A stretch of DNA of 40,275 nt from an uncultured bacterium (GTDB taxonomy: Bacteria > Verrucomicrobiota > Kiritimatiellia > RFP12 > UBA1067), in assembly GCA_902761035.1 (NCBI GenBank), contig CACWIW010000049.1, forward strand, positions 1-40,275, read 5' to 3'. The notes beneath the pieces were generated by a model. The model made no database searches. It had not been told where the DNA came from and saw nothing but the letters and a program-made list of their open reading frames with translations. Of the stretch, positions 9,329 through 17,450 are shown piece after piece. The position numbers and the translations under genes are program-made. Position 1 is the first letter of the stretch. Each line of letters opens with the position of its first letter.

Positions 9329-11776
9329 ATGAAGAAACTTGTTTTGGGCATTGCCGCGGTGGCGACCGGCCTGTGCATGGCGGGCGACTACCCGTTCCAG
9401 CCCGCTGAGATGACTAACGTCGCGATCCGCGCCGGATTCTGGTATCCCCGGTTCGAGACGAACCGCATCGTGACGGTGCAGGCCGATTTCCGCAAGAGCG
9501 AGGAGACTGGCCGCATCAGCAACTTCGAGCTGGCCGGCCAGCGCGCCGGACGCGGCTTCCGGGGCATTCCCTTCAACGACTCGGATGTCTACAAGATCAT
9601 CGAGGGCGCGGCGTACACGCTATCCACGCATCCCGACCCGAAACTCGAAAAGTACCTCGACGACCTCATCGCCAAGATCGCCAAGGCGCAGGAGCCCGAC
9701 GGCTACCTCTACACCGCGCGCACGCTGCACTTCAACTACGGCTACAAGAACGGCAAGGCGGTCTACAACATGATGGGCCCGACGCGCTGGAGCAACATCG
9801 CGCACGGACACGAGCTCTACAACGTCGGCCACATGTACGAGGCCGCCGCTGCCTACTACTGGGTGACCGGCAAGCGGACGCTCCTCGATGTGGCGATCAA
9901 GAACGCGGACCTCGTCTGCCGCACGTTCGGATTTGAGCCCACCCAGCTCCACGAGGCCCCTGGCCACGAGGAGATCGAACTCGCCCTCTGCAAGCTCTAC
10001 CGCGTCACCGGCGAGCCGCGCTATCTCAAGATGGCCAAGACCTTCCTCGACATGCGCGGACGCAAGGACCTGCGCCACACGTGGAACGCCGCTCTCCAGG
10101 ACCACGTGCCCGTTGTCGACCAGCGTGAGGCCCTCGGCCACGCCGTGCGCGCCGGCTATCTCTACTGCGGCATGGCCGACGTCGCCGCCCTCACGGGCGA
10201 CCGCTCATATGTCACCGCAATCGACGCCCTCTGGGAGAACGTTGTCTCGAAGAAGCTCCACCTGAACGGCGGCATCGGCGCGCACCGCCACGTCAACTAC
10301 GCCGACAAGAAGCTCGGCAGCGCGGGCGAGGCGTTCGGCGACAACTACGACCTACCCAACGAAGGGGCGTACCTCGAGACGTGCGCTGCCATCGCGAATG
10401 CCCTCTGGAACCAGCGCATGTTCCTGATGCGGGGCGACGCGAAGTACATCGACGTCTTGGAGCGCGTGATCTACAACGGCTTCCTGAGCGGCATTTCGCT
10501 CGGCGGCGACGAGTTCTTCTACCCGAACCCGCAGGCTTCGCGCGGCGGCTACAAGCGCTCCAAGTGGTTTGGTTGCAGCTGCTGTCCCGTGAACGTGGTC
10601 CGCTTCATCCCGCAGATTGCGCAGTTTGCGTACGCGACGCGCGGCGACGCGGCCTACGTGAACCTCTTCGTCGCGAGCGATGCGAAGCTCAACCTCGCGG
10701 GCGGCGACGTCACGCTCAGGCAGGAGACGGAGTATCCGTGGAAGGGCCTCTCGCGGATCGAGATCGCCGACATTTCCAACTCACAACTCACAACTCACAA
10801 CTTTCAACTGAACATCCGCGTGCCGGGATGGTGCGTGGGACGTCCCGTGCCGAGCGATCTCTACACGCAGATCGTGCCCGGTTCGCTCAAGGATTTCACG
10901 GTGAAGGTGAACGGCAAGCCGTTCGCGTTTACGCCCGAGAAGGGCTACTGCCCCATCACGCGCGCGTGGAAGAAGGGCGACGTGGTTGAGGTGTGCATGA
11001 ACATGCCCGTGCGTCGCATCAAGGCGCACGATGCGGTGAAGCACGACCGTGGCCGCCTCGCCGTGGAGCGCGGGCCGATCCTCTATTGCGCGGAGGGTGT
11101 CGATAACGGCGGAAAGGTGCTCGACAAAGTGCTCGCGGCCGACGCGGTGTTCACGCCCACGACGTGCAACGTCCTCGGCAACGTCTATCCCGCGCTTACT
11201 GCCCCGGCCGTCTCGCTCCGTCGCGGACTCAAGACGGGCGTCCGCAAGGAGGCGACAACCCTGAAGCTTATCCCGTACTTCGCCTGGTGCCATCGCGGCG
11301 CGGGCGAGATGCAGGTGTTCTTCCCGACGGAGGCGAAGGAAGAGAATGCCGTGTGCGACTTCAAGACATCCGCGTCGTTCTGCTTCCCGAAGGACAGCGT
11401 CACCGCCGCGTTCGACGGCGTCCTCCCCAAGGCGTCCAACGACGAGTCGATCCCGCGCCATACGTTCTGGGACCACCTCGGCACGGACGAGTGGGTCGCG
11501 TGCGAATTCACCGTGCCGGAGGAGGTCAAGGGCGTGGAGGTCTACTGGTTCGACGATACCGGCAAGGGGCATTGCCGCATCCCCGCGTCTTGGAAGGTGC
11601 AGTGGCGCGCCGCGAAGAATGCGCCGTGGCAGGATATTGCAGCCGAAGGGCCAATCGCCAAGGACAAGTTCTGCACAGTCGACTTCCCTGCGCCTGTGAA
11701 GGCGCAGGCCGTCCGCCTGAACATCAAGCTCCAGCAAGGCTGGTCCGGCGGCATCCTCGAGTGGCGCTTCCGCTAA
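9329..11776 (+). CDS. Secreted GH127 family beta-L-arabinofuranosidase
   Basis: The 815-residue product has an N-terminal signal peptide (MKKLVLGIAAVATGLCMAG) and an AAGGAG ribosome binding site upstream. It matches GH127 (the HypBA1 family), retaining enzymes that release beta-L-arabinofuranose from plant glycans. The zinc/nucleophile set is present: E350 and C352 in YLETCAA, and C418 and C419 in CSCCPVN. E334 in GEAFGDNYDLPN sits where the proposed acid/base lies, and spacing to the zinc ligands matches HypBA1. It is longer than HypBA1 because of a C-terminal galactose-binding-like domain from about residue 680 (WDHLGTDEWV, VEVYWFDDTG, GILEWRF). A short in-frame microrepeat lies at 10777-10810. 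It probably acts in the periplasm or at the cell surface. Substrate fine specificity cannot be read from sequence. Confidence 0.92.
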   Translation: MKKLVLGIAAVATGLCMAGDYPFQPAEMTNVAIRAGFWYPRFETNRIVTVQADFRKSEETGRISNFELAGQRAGRGFRGIPFNDSDVYKIIEGAAYTLSTHPDPKLEKYLDDLIAKIAKAQEPDGYLYTARTLHFNYGYKNGKAVYNMMGPTRWSNIAHGHELYNVGHMYEAAAAYYWVTGKRTLLDVAIKNADLVCRTFGFEPTQLHEAPGHEEIELALCKLYRVTGEPRYLKMAKTFLDMRGRKDLRHTWNAALQDHVPVVDQREALGHAVRAGYLYCGMADVAALTGDRSYVTAIDALWENVVSKKLHLNGGIGAHRHVNYADKKLGSAGEAFGDNYDLPNEGAYLETCAAIANALWNQRMFLMRGDAKYIDVLERVIYNGFLSGISLGGDEFFYPNPQASRGGYKRSKWFGCSCCPVNVVRFIPQIAQFAYATRGDAAYVNLFVASDAKLNLAGGDVTLRQETEYPWKGLSRIEIADISNSQLTTHNFQLNIRVPGWCVGRPVPSDLYTQIVPGSLKDFTVKVNGKPFAFTPEKGYCPITRAWKKGDVVEVCMNMPVRRIKAHDAVKHDRGRLAVERGPILYCAEGVDNGGKVLDKVLAADAVFTPTTCNVLGNVYPALTAPAVSLRRGLKTGVRKEATTLKLIPYFAWCHRGAGEMQVFFPTEAKEENAVCDFKTSASFCFPKDSVTAAFDGVLPKASNDESIPRHTFWDHLGTDEWVACEFTVPEEVKGVEVYWFDDTGKGHCRIPASWKVQWRAAKNAPWQDIAAEGPIAKDKFCTVDFPAPVKAQAVRLNIKLQQGWSGGILEWRFR
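10777..10810 (+). repeat. 7-bp microrepeat (AACTCAC) inside the GH127 gene
   Basis: Three AACTCAC units and two degenerate ones (AACTTTC, AACTG) encode a low-complexity SNSQLTTHNFQL patch in the GH127 protein. The patch is AT-rich compared with the gene around it and is translated in frame. Confidence 0.8.
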
Positions 11777-11822
11777 ACGCTGGTATTCGGTTCGGCTGCA
11801 AGTGGCAGAACGGATTGGAAGA

Positions 11823-12869
11823 ATGACCTTTGACCCAGGACATAAAATCGGTGCTTACCGTATAATCCGCCTTCTCGGTGAGGGCGGCATGGGGGCTGTG
11901 TACGAGGTCGAGCACGAACAGCTTGGCGTACGATATGCGTTGAAGTCCTTTACGCTTGAGAACGGGCACGTCGATGTGCTGAAAAACAAGTTCCTGGCCG
12001 AAGGGAAGATACTTGCGCGCCTTCATGACCCGCATCTGGTGCGGGTCTTCGATCTGAGCTTCGACGAAACGACCGGCACGCCGTATTTCGTGATGGACCT
12101 TGTATTGTCAGAGGACGGCAGACCACATACGCTCTTGGACGTCAAAACGGAGGAACTCGACGAGGACTGCATCCTTGGGTGGTTTGCGGAGCTTGCCTCC
12201 GCCATCGACTACATTCACGAGCAGGGCATCGTTCACCGTGACATCAAGCTGGGCAATGTCCTCCTTTCTGCGGACGGGCATGTAGTTCTTTCCGACTTCG
12301 GCATTTCACGCATTTTCTCGGAACGTCTGCGCTCCGATGTCAAGGCCGTCAACACGATTGCGTCGGACGCCACGACGGCAGCTCACCTCGTGATGGGGAC
12401 GCGGGGCTATATGGCGCCCGAAGTCGCCTGGGGCGGAGAGGCGACGCCTGCGTCGGATTCGTACTCGCTGGGCGTCATGTTCGTCTATCTGCTGACGGGA
12501 ATCTGGTATGAGCCCAACTCCAAGGTGTTCAAGTTGCTGGAGACGTTTGAATATCGTTGGATAGACGTGCTGCCGCGCCTCTTGTCAGTGAATCCTGCGG
12601 AGCGTCCGACGAACCTCTCGGAACTCGTCGAAACACTGCAGCGCACCCCAGCCGCCGATCAGGAGAAGGCTGATACGTCGGAAGCGCCGCCCCACCGGAA
12701 ACGCCGTGTTGCGCTGGCGCTTGCGGGGGCTGCGGCTGCCGCTGTCGCCGTAGCGGTCGTTGTCGCGTTCCGTTCCGATACAAAGCAACCACCACCGCCT
12801 GCGGACGACGACTTCAGCGAACTCTTCTCTGCGTCAGACTTGTTCCCTTCAAAGGATGTTGGCAAGTGA
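11823..12869 (+). CDS. Membrane-anchored Hanks-type Ser/Thr protein kinase, copy 1
   Basis: The 348-residue product has all kinase landmarks: glycine loop LGEGGMGAVYEV (18-29), K41 in YALKSF, HRDIKLGN (138-145), DFG (158-160) and GTRGYMAPE (192-200). A single membrane segment at about 295-316 is followed by an acidic tail of about 30 residues (DDDFSELFS), so there is no sensor ectodomain. ATG 11823 is chosen over GTG 11802 because it matches the start of copy 2 at 18251. The stop overlaps the next start as GTGA, so the sigma gene is translationally coupled. It starts 46 bases after the GH127 stop, with no clear promoter of its own. The first 86 bases are identical to those of copy 2. It probably phosphorylates the partner sigma factor or a regulator of it; that is inference. 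Confidence 0.92.
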   Translation: MTFDPGHKIGAYRIIRLLGEGGMGAVYEVEHEQLGVRYALKSFTLENGHVDVLKNKFLAEGKILARLHDPHLVRVFDLSFDETTGTPYFVMDLVLSEDGRPHTLLDVKTEELDEDCILGWFAELASAIDYIHEQGIVHRDIKLGNVLLSADGHVVLSDFGISRIFSERLRSDVKAVNTIASDATTAAHLVMGTRGYMAPEVAWGGEATPASDSYSLGVMFVYLLTGIWYEPNSKVFKLLETFEYRWIDVLPRLLSVNPAERPTNLSELVETLQRTPAADQEKADTSEAPPHRKRRVALALAGAAAAAVAVAVVVAFRSDTKQPPPPADDDFSELFSASDLFPSKDVGK

Positions 12870-13465
12870 GCGCGTTTCCAGAAACATCGGCGACGCTCTT
12901 GAGGAAGATCGCCGTGCAGGTGACGGGCGAGCGAGAGACGGCGTGGGTAAGGTTCTTCGGACTGTACGAACCAGCGATCAAGCGATTTGCCGCATATCAC
13001 GACAGCTCACATGATCCCGACGACGTGGCACAGGACATATTCCTGAAACTGGTTAACGTGGTGCAGACAGGCGGATATAATCCCTCCATGGGAAGTTTCC
13101 GCGCATTCCTGGCGACAATGATCCGTCGGCATCTCGTATCGCTCTACCGAAAAGACCAGGCGCGGGGGGCGGGGTTGCTTGTAAACATCGACGACGTTGA
13201 GCCCGCCGTTCCGGCGGACGTGGCCGAACAGATAGACATGAAGTGGCGGCTGGCACGCCATCAGAGCGCCATCGAACATGTGCTCAAAAAAACGGCGATT
13301 TCCGCGCAGTCCCGTGCAGTTTACCGTGCATACGTCGAAGACGAGATGCCGTTGGACGATGTCATTGCAAAGTTCGGAGTCACCAAGGCGACAGTCTATA
13401 AAATCAAGTCCCGCGTAGAGCAGATGGCCGCAATCATCGAAGAGGAATTCTCCGATGAAAAATAG
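12866..13465 (+). CDS. ECF-type RNA polymerase sigma factor, partner of kinase 1
   Basis: The 199-residue product has sigma region 2 (HDPDDVAQDIFLKL at 49-62, then FRAFLATMIRRHLVSLYRK at 78-96) and region 4 (a helix-turn-helix around FGVTKATVYKIKSRV, 170-184). It starts at GTG 12866, overlapping the kinase stop, so production is coupled. Kinase-linked ECF factors are known in PVC bacteria and elsewhere, and in some (for example Vibrio EcfP with PknT) phosphorylation switches the sigma on. Here region 2.2 keeps its acidic residues, unlike EcfP. It aligns without gaps with sigma 2 in region 2 but is clearly more divergent than the two kinases are. No anti-sigma gene is adjacent. Confidence 0.88.
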   Translation: MSAFPETSATLLRKIAVQVTGERETAWVRFFGLYEPAIKRFAAYHDSSHDPDDVAQDIFLKLVNVVQTGGYNPSMGSFRAFLATMIRRHLVSLYRKDQARGAGLLVNIDDVEPAVPADVAEQIDMKWRLARHQSAIEHVLKKTAISAQSRAVYRAYVEDEMPLDDVIAKFGVTKATVYKIKSRVEQMAAIIEEEFSDEK

Positions 13466-13577
13466 TTTTGCTTTCTGGTGTCAAACCTCCGCACCAAGTG
13501 GCAGCAAATACAAATATGGCTTCTATTTTGTTGTCGCTCCAGACGTTGACAAGCTGAACAAGTTTTACTGGAAGTAA
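13455..13577 (+). pseudogene. 3' remnant of a SUMF1-type secreted protein gene (copy A)
   Basis: A 40-codon frame starts at ATG 13455 inside the end of the sigma gene, with AGAGGAA just upstream. It ends in YGFYFVVAPDVDKLNKFYWK, identical to the last 20 residues of the SUMF1 protein at 14426-16510. The preceding codons are not homologous to that protein. The same remnant, with the same upstream bases, occurs at 17674-17789. I read it as the surviving 3' end of a deleted paralog, not a functional peptide gene, although it could be translated through coupling to the sigma factor. Confidence 0.7.
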
Positions 13578-13670
13578 ACGCAATCATGCAATAGCGAGGT
13601 CATTCAGGCATGGTGGTGATGGGCGAAATCACCGAATGCGTAGCGACCATGATCTTTTTCCTTGGTACTA

Positions 13671-13699
13671 TTGCGTTTTGAAACGCAGTGTGATATAAT
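13671..13699 (+). promoter_or_regulatory. Promoter of abrB copy 1
   Basis: TTGCGT (13671-13676), a 17-bp spacer and TATAAT (13694-13699) lie 37 bases before the start codon. The upstream stretch from 13578 begins with the ACGCAATCATGC bases found after the SUMF1 gene and can fold through several short inverted repeats (CATGGT with ACCATG; GGTGAT with ATCACC). Confidence 0.7.
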
Positions 13700-13736
13700 C
13701 CTTGCGTTCTTACCAATAAGAATAAAGGAGCTTTAC

Positions 13737-14027
13737 ATGGTTTCTGTGCCCACTACAAGAATGTCCTCGCGTGGACAGGTCGTGATTCCAGAGCCGATTC
13801 GCATTGAATGCGGATTCGGCGAGGGAACGACTTTCACGGTTGTAGCCAAGGGGAATGCCGTAATGCTACAGGCGATTGTCGAGCCACCGCGAGACTTGTT
13901 CAACGAGCTTGCAAGGGAGTCCCGTGCTGCGGCGAAAGCGGCAGGCATGCGCCCAAGCGACATAACCGCCGCCATACGTGAAGTACACGCTGAAAAGCGG
14001 ACAGCAAGAGCGAAAGGCAACGCCTGA
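13737..14027 (+). CDS. AbrB/MazE-type (SpoVT-AbrB) antitoxin, copy 1
   Basis: The 96-residue product opens with the swapped-hairpin AbrB fold signature: TTRMSSRGQVVIPEPIR, then FGEGTTFTVVAKGNAVML. A charged helical tail follows. AAAGGAG at 13724-13730 fixes the start at ATG 13737. The stop overlaps the next start as TGATG, the usual antitoxin-toxin coupling with a PIN toxin, here truncated. It probably binds its own promoter and formerly neutralised the PIN protein. It is nearly identical to copy 2 at 16727. Confidence 0.88.
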   Translation: MVSVPTTRMSSRGQVVIPEPIRIECGFGEGTTFTVVAKGNAVMLQAIVEPPRDLFNELARESRAAAKAAGMRPSDITAAIREVHAEKRTARAKGNA

Positions 14028-14224
14028 TGCGCGCCGTGCTTGATACGAACGTTGTCATGTCCGCCATATTTTTCGGTGGAGTGCCGTTCGATGTGTTGAG
14101 TGCATGGCATAATGGCGAATTTGAACTTGTCGTATCTGATGCGGTCATGGAGGAATACCGGGAGTCTGTTCTGGCGACAAGCACTTATTGGCCTGTAACG
14201 GATGGAATGGCATCGAAGTTTTGA
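14027..14224 (+). pseudogene. Truncated PIN-domain (VapC-like) toxin
   Basis: The frame starts normally (VLDTNVVMSAIFFGG, with the first catalytic Asp) and continues to LVVSDAVMEEYRE. It then runs into unrelated residues (STYWPVTDGMASKF) and stops at 65 residues. PIN toxins are about 130-150 residues and need further acidic residues in the missing half, so it is probably inactive. It overlaps the AbrB gene by one base (TGATG). The break lies just upstream of a partial copy of the repeated 3' element. Confidence 0.8.
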
Positions 14225-14264
14225 CCCCGCGCGTGTTTTACAATCGTCTACAAGTTTTATGACC

Positions 14265-14330
14265 ATCTCGCCACCTTGCCGCGCTTGTTGTGCGCGCGGC
14301 ATTTTCTGCCGCCAGAACCGCCGATGAAAA
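14265..14330. repeat. Partial copy of the folded 3' element (second hairpin only)
   Basis: GCGGCA, a five-base loop and TGCCGC form a perfect hairpin at 14296-14312, followed by CAGAACCGCCG as in the full copy at 26321-26437. The first hairpin is missing. Downstream, bases 14321-14362 repeat a motif (ATGAAAAATA, then TAGTGTCAAA) also found at 13455-13500 and, in part, at 17674-17712. Confidence 0.6.
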
Positions 14331-14360
14331 ATAATTTTACTTTTTAGTGTCAAATCTCCG

Positions 14361-14390
14361 CCGCCGATGCGATTCTTCATGTGTCGGCGG
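14361..14390 (+). promoter_or_regulatory. Hairpin in the leader of the SUMF1 gene
   Basis: CCGCCGA (14361-14367) and TCGGCGG (14384-14390) are exact inverted copies around a 16-base loop, 35 bases before the start codon. It may act as a leader RNA structure or an operator. No clear -10/-35 pair was found for this gene. Confidence 0.45.
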
Positions 14391-14425
14391 GAGTTCTGCC
14401 GGGATAAAGAAAAAGGAGAAAAGAA

Positions 14426-16510
14426 ATGAAATGTACAAAAGTCATATTAGGCGGGTTGATTGCTGGCGTCGCGATGGTGAACGCCATGCCGACCCTTGAA
14501 CAGACAAAAAAGGTCGAGCCATTGGTCATGGGCCTCATGCGCGAAGACCAGAACGCCCTCAAGAGCGGCAAAAAGACGCGCGCGGAGGTGGCCCAATCGG
14601 CGATGGAATTTGCCGACAAGGCGGAATCGGAGGCGGTAAAGCTGCTTCTGATGAAAGGGGCGCTCAATCTCTACGTCCGAGCGGGCGCGTTCGACAAGGC
14701 AATCGAAACGCTCCATAGCCTTAAGGCGGCAATCCCCGACATCCCGCAGCCAATCGTAACAAACATGATCGAGACTGCGCTTCGCGGAGCCGCCAAGAAT
14801 GAGGATGGCGAACTGTTTCACAAGCTCATAGACGAATACAAGGCGGAGGTTGGGGCGTCCGGCATCCAAACGGAAAAGTTTCCTCTCGCCCAGGGAATCG
14901 ACCTTGAGATGATAAAATGCCCTGCCGGTGAGTTTATGATGGGATATGAAAGCTGGAAAACATGGGGATCTGCGTCCAACAGAGAACAACGCAAGCTGCA
15001 CCGAGTGAAGCTGACGAAAGACTTCATGCTCGGGAAATTCCCGGTCACGTATTCCCAGTGGTACGCGATAATGGGAAACGGGAAGAAAGCACCAAAGGAA
15101 TTGGAAGATACGCCTGTCGGGAATATAACGGTTTCGGAGATGCAGGCTTTCTGCGACAAGCTTACCGCGAAGTTCAAGGCGCAGCTAGGCGGGAAGGTGT
15201 TCCGGCTGCCGACAGACGCTGAATGGGAATATGCAAGCAAGGGAGGGAAGAATCTCGACGGATTGCTGGGAAAAACAATAGGGAATCACGGCAATACCGG
15301 TAGTCAAAGCCGTGACGGCAAAGAGGTCGAGGCCATATTCAGGCAGATGGGATATACGGCCGAAGATCACGCGAGCGCATCCGACACGAAGGAGCCATGC
15401 ATGTGGAACCCACTTGCGGTCGGGAAGCACAAACCGAACGAATGGGGTTTCATGGATTTCACCGGGAATGCTTGGGAAGTCACCGCAGACAAAATGATGG
15501 ACAACGGAAAGGCGGACAAGAATTTGCATACTTGGAACGGGCAGCAACGCTACCCAGACTTTGAAATAGATCCTCTGCTCAAAGGGGAGCGTCACTTAGT
15601 GCGTACCGGATTCTGGTATAAAGGAATTGCCCATGGCATTGGGAATAAGATGAGTATTGGTGACAACGATAGATTCCCTGCTGTTGGTTTCCGCGTATGC
15701 ATCGGCGAGCCGCTTGTGGATTGGAATAATGCAACGACCACGACGCCCAAACTCGTTAAAGATGCATTTTCGTTGAACGCCGCGCCGGGAAGCATTAAGG
15801 AACTCGATCTTGGGAATGTCCCTCCGCTGCAGTTCGTTTACTGCCCGGCCGGAAAGTTCAGCATGGGATATAAAAAGCACCCCGCTATTTCGAAAGTGAA
15901 GGATATAGAAATCACCTCTCCATTCTGGGTTTCAAAGACCGTGATACGCGCCGATCAGCTGGAATCGCTTGGTATTAATTTCGCCACGAATTCCATCACG
16001 AATGGCGAAAAAAGAGAAGCGTGGATTAGCGATGCTTCTATTGTGGTTCAAAAACTCCCGTCCGTCCTGAAGGAGCGCTTCGGCAAGATGCTTCCTCCCG
16101 GCTATGTGTTCCGTCTGCCGACGGAGGCCGAGTTTGAATATCTTCAGAAGGCGGAAACGAATGATAAGAATGCGCAGACAAACATCTGGGGTGTTGAAAG
16201 GTTGTATTCAGGGGGCTATATCGGCCTTTTGGACCGGGCGCCGGCATACGGCAGGGGTGTCGATGTCGTCAATGAAACGAGTGATGATACGGTCTGGACC
16301 AATCTTGTGAAGGTGAATTACGATAATCAGCCGGACAAGAATCCTGTCGGATGGTCGGACAACCCCAACTGGAGCGTTTTCCGAAGAGGGCTCGCCAGAA
16401 ACTGCGGGGGTGGTAAATTGATTACCAATCAACGTTCCAACAAACTATATGGCTTCTATTTTGTTGTCGCTCCAGACGTTGACAAGCTGAACAAGTTCTA
16501 CTGGAAGTAA
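14426..16510 (+). CDS. Secreted protein with a shared N-terminal domain and two SUMF1 (formylglycine-generating-enzyme-like) domains
   Basis: The product is 694 residues, with AAAAGGAG ahead of ATG 14426. Residues 1-20 are a signal peptide. Residues 21-150 form a helical domain (SGKKTRAE, KLLLMKGALNLYV, VTNMIE) that reappears at the N-terminus of the BspA/thioredoxin protein at 22667. SUMF1 domain 1 spans about 157-430 (MIKCPAGEFMMGYE, FRLPTDAEWEYA, GFRVCIGE). Domain 2 spans about 458-694 (YCPAGKFSMGY, FRLPTEAEFEYL, then RNC and YGFYFVVAP). The paired copper cysteines of true formylglycine-generating enzymes are not evident, so it is more likely a C-type-lectin-like SUMF1 relative that binds ligands than a sulfatase activator. 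A copy of the folded 3' element begins directly after the stop codon. Confidence 0.85.
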   Translation: MKCTKVILGGLIAGVAMVNAMPTLEQTKKVEPLVMGLMREDQNALKSGKKTRAEVAQSAMEFADKAESEAVKLLLMKGALNLYVRAGAFDKAIETLHSLKAAIPDIPQPIVTNMIETALRGAAKNEDGELFHKLIDEYKAEVGASGIQTEKFPLAQGIDLEMIKCPAGEFMMGYESWKTWGSASNREQRKLHRVKLTKDFMLGKFPVTYSQWYAIMGNGKKAPKELEDTPVGNITVSEMQAFCDKLTAKFKAQLGGKVFRLPTDAEWEYASKGGKNLDGLLGKTIGNHGNTGSQSRDGKEVEAIFRQMGYTAEDHASASDTKEPCMWNPLAVGKHKPNEWGFMDFTGNAWEVTADKMMDNGKADKNLHTWNGQQRYPDFEIDPLLKGERHLVRTGFWYKGIAHGIGNKMSIGDNDRFPAVGFRVCIGEPLVDWNNATTTTPKLVKDAFSLNAAPGSIKELDLGNVPPLQFVYCPAGKFSMGYKKHPAISKVKDIEITSPFWVSKTVIRADQLESLGINFATNSITNGEKREAWISDASIVVQKLPSVLKERFGKMLPPGYVFRLPTEAEFEYLQKAETNDKNAQTNIWGVERLYSGGYIGLLDRAPAYGRGVDVVNETSDDTVWTNLVKVNYDNQPDKNPVGWSDNPNWSVFRRGLARNCGGGKLITNQRSNKLYGFYFVVAPDVDKLNKFYWK

Positions 16511-16627
16511 ACGCAATCATGCGATAGCGGTACGGCGGCGGCGGCTTGTGTTCCAGCGAGTTGCCGCCGTGTTCGTTATGGGCGCGGTGATTTTCTGCCG
16601 CCAGAACCGACGCGTAGTTGCGATTCG
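16511..16627 (+). repeat. Folded 3' element, copy after the SUMF1 gene
   Basis: It begins directly after the stop codon with ACGCAATCATGCGATAGC. Hairpin 1 spans 16537-16568: GGCGGCGGCTTG, loop TGTTCCAG, CGAGTTGCCGCC, pairing with G-U wobbles. Hairpin 2 is weaker here (GCGG with CCGC around 16584-16602). GCGATAG near 16521 also pairs with CTATCGC just beyond the element (16629-16635). The same unit follows the BspA-type gene and the 3' remnant at 17674. No U-run follows the hairpins, so it is not an ordinary intrinsic terminator. Confidence 0.75.
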
Positions 16628-16667
16628 CCTATCGCTGAAGCGACCATGATCGTTTTCCTTGGCACTA

Positions 16668-16696
16668 TTGCGCTTTGAAACGCAGTGTGATACAAT
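16668..16696 (+). promoter_or_regulatory. Promoter of abrB copy 2
   Basis: TTGCGC (16668-16673), a 17-bp spacer and TACAAT (16691-16696) correspond base for base to the promoter of copy 1 with small changes. TAGGAG lies before the start codon. Confidence 0.65.
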
Positions 16697-16726
16697 TCTC
16701 GCGTTCTAAGAATATAGGAGCTTTAT

Positions 16727-17017
16727 ATGGTTTCTGTGCCCACTACAAGAATGTCCTCGCGTGGTCAGGTCGTGATCCCCGAGCCGATTCGCATTGAATG
16801 CGGATTTGGCGAGGGAACGACTTTCACGGTTGTCGCCAAGGGAAATGCCGTAATGCTACAGGCGATTGTCGCGCCACCGCGAGACTTGTTCAACGAACTT
16901 GCAAGGGAGTCCCGTGCAGCGGCGAAAGCGTCAGGCCTGCGCCCAAGCGACGTAACCGCCGCCATACGTGAAGTACACGCTGAAAAGCGGACGGCAAGGG
17001 CGAAAGGCAACGCCTGA
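16727..17017 (+). CDS. AbrB/MazE-type antitoxin, copy 2
   Basis: The 96-residue product differs from copy 1 at only a few positions (for example IVAPP for IVEPP, and ASGLRPSDV for AAGMRPSDI). It keeps the AbrB DNA-binding hairpin (SSRGQVVIPEPIR). Promoter and ribosome binding site are also duplicated, so the duplication unit includes the regulatory region. The toxin gene that should follow is almost completely deleted, leaving an orphan antitoxin that might still cross-regulate copy 1. Confidence 0.87.
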   Translation: MVSVPTTRMSSRGQVVIPEPIRIECGFGEGTTFTVVAKGNAVMLQAIVAPPRDLFNELARESRAAAKASGLRPSDVTAAIREVHAEKRTARAKGNA

Positions 17018-17151
17018 TGTGCGCAGTGCTTGAGCGGCAAATGCAAAATCGTCTGTTCTGGCGACAATTCCCCTTATTTCCACTATCCTGCTGCCATTTT
17101 CTGATGGCTATTTTGGCAACATTCGTCCACCTTGATTCACTCTCCGTCTAA
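17017..17151 (+). pseudogene. Remnant of a PIN toxin gene behind abrB copy 2
   Basis: The TGATG overlap and the first codons (MCAVLE against MRAVLD of the other copy) are kept. An internal deletion then joins them to TCTGTTCTGGCGACAA, which also occurs at 14164-14179 in the other PIN gene. The remaining 44-codon frame has no PIN motif. This is a second, independent inactivation of the toxin. Confidence 0.7.
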
Positions 17152-17188
17152 TTCCGTTTTATTCCACTCTGTTCCGTTCAATTTATGG

Positions 17189-17194
17189 TATAAT
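17189..17194 (+). promoter_or_regulatory. -10 box of the hicBA operon
   Basis: TATAAT lies 25 bases before the hicB start, followed by AAAGGA at 17205-17210 as ribosome binding site. No good -35 box is visible. Confidence 0.45.
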
Positions 17195-17219
17195 ATTTTC
17201 CGCGAAAGGAAAACTGTAT

Positions 17220-17450
17220 ATGGGCAATCTTCAAGCCATCATCCATAAATGCCGAGCACCTGAAACTGGGTACTGGGCCGAAGTTCCTTCTCTCCCTGGT
17301 TGCGTCACCCAGGGCGAAACGCTCGAAGAAGTTCGCGCCATGATTCAAGATGCCGTTCACGCCTGGTTCACATGCGCATGGGAACTCGCCATGCGTGGCC
17401 GCAAAAAGCGCCTTGCAAAAACCGACATCATGGAGCCTGTTTTTTCATGA
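17220..17450 (+). CDS. hicB: HicB-family antitoxin
   Basis: The 76-residue product has the partial RNase-H-like HicB fold: APETGYWAEVPSLPGCVTQG, then TLEEVRAMIQDAVHAW. It lies first in an operon with hicA, overlapping by ATGA, in the antitoxin-first order seen in one group of HicBA systems. It should bind and block HicA. There is no obvious C-terminal DNA-binding domain, as in short HicB proteins. Confidence 0.85.
   Translation: MGNLQAIIHKCRAPETGYWAEVPSLPGCVTQGETLEEVRAMIQDAVHAWFTCAWELAMRGRKKRLAKTDIMEPVFS

Noticed and set aside
14426..16510. True formylglycine-generating enzyme activating sulfatases
   Set aside because: No sulfatase gene is in the window, the copper-binding cysteine pair is not evident, and the double-domain secreted layout with a novel N-terminus points to a lectin-like relative.
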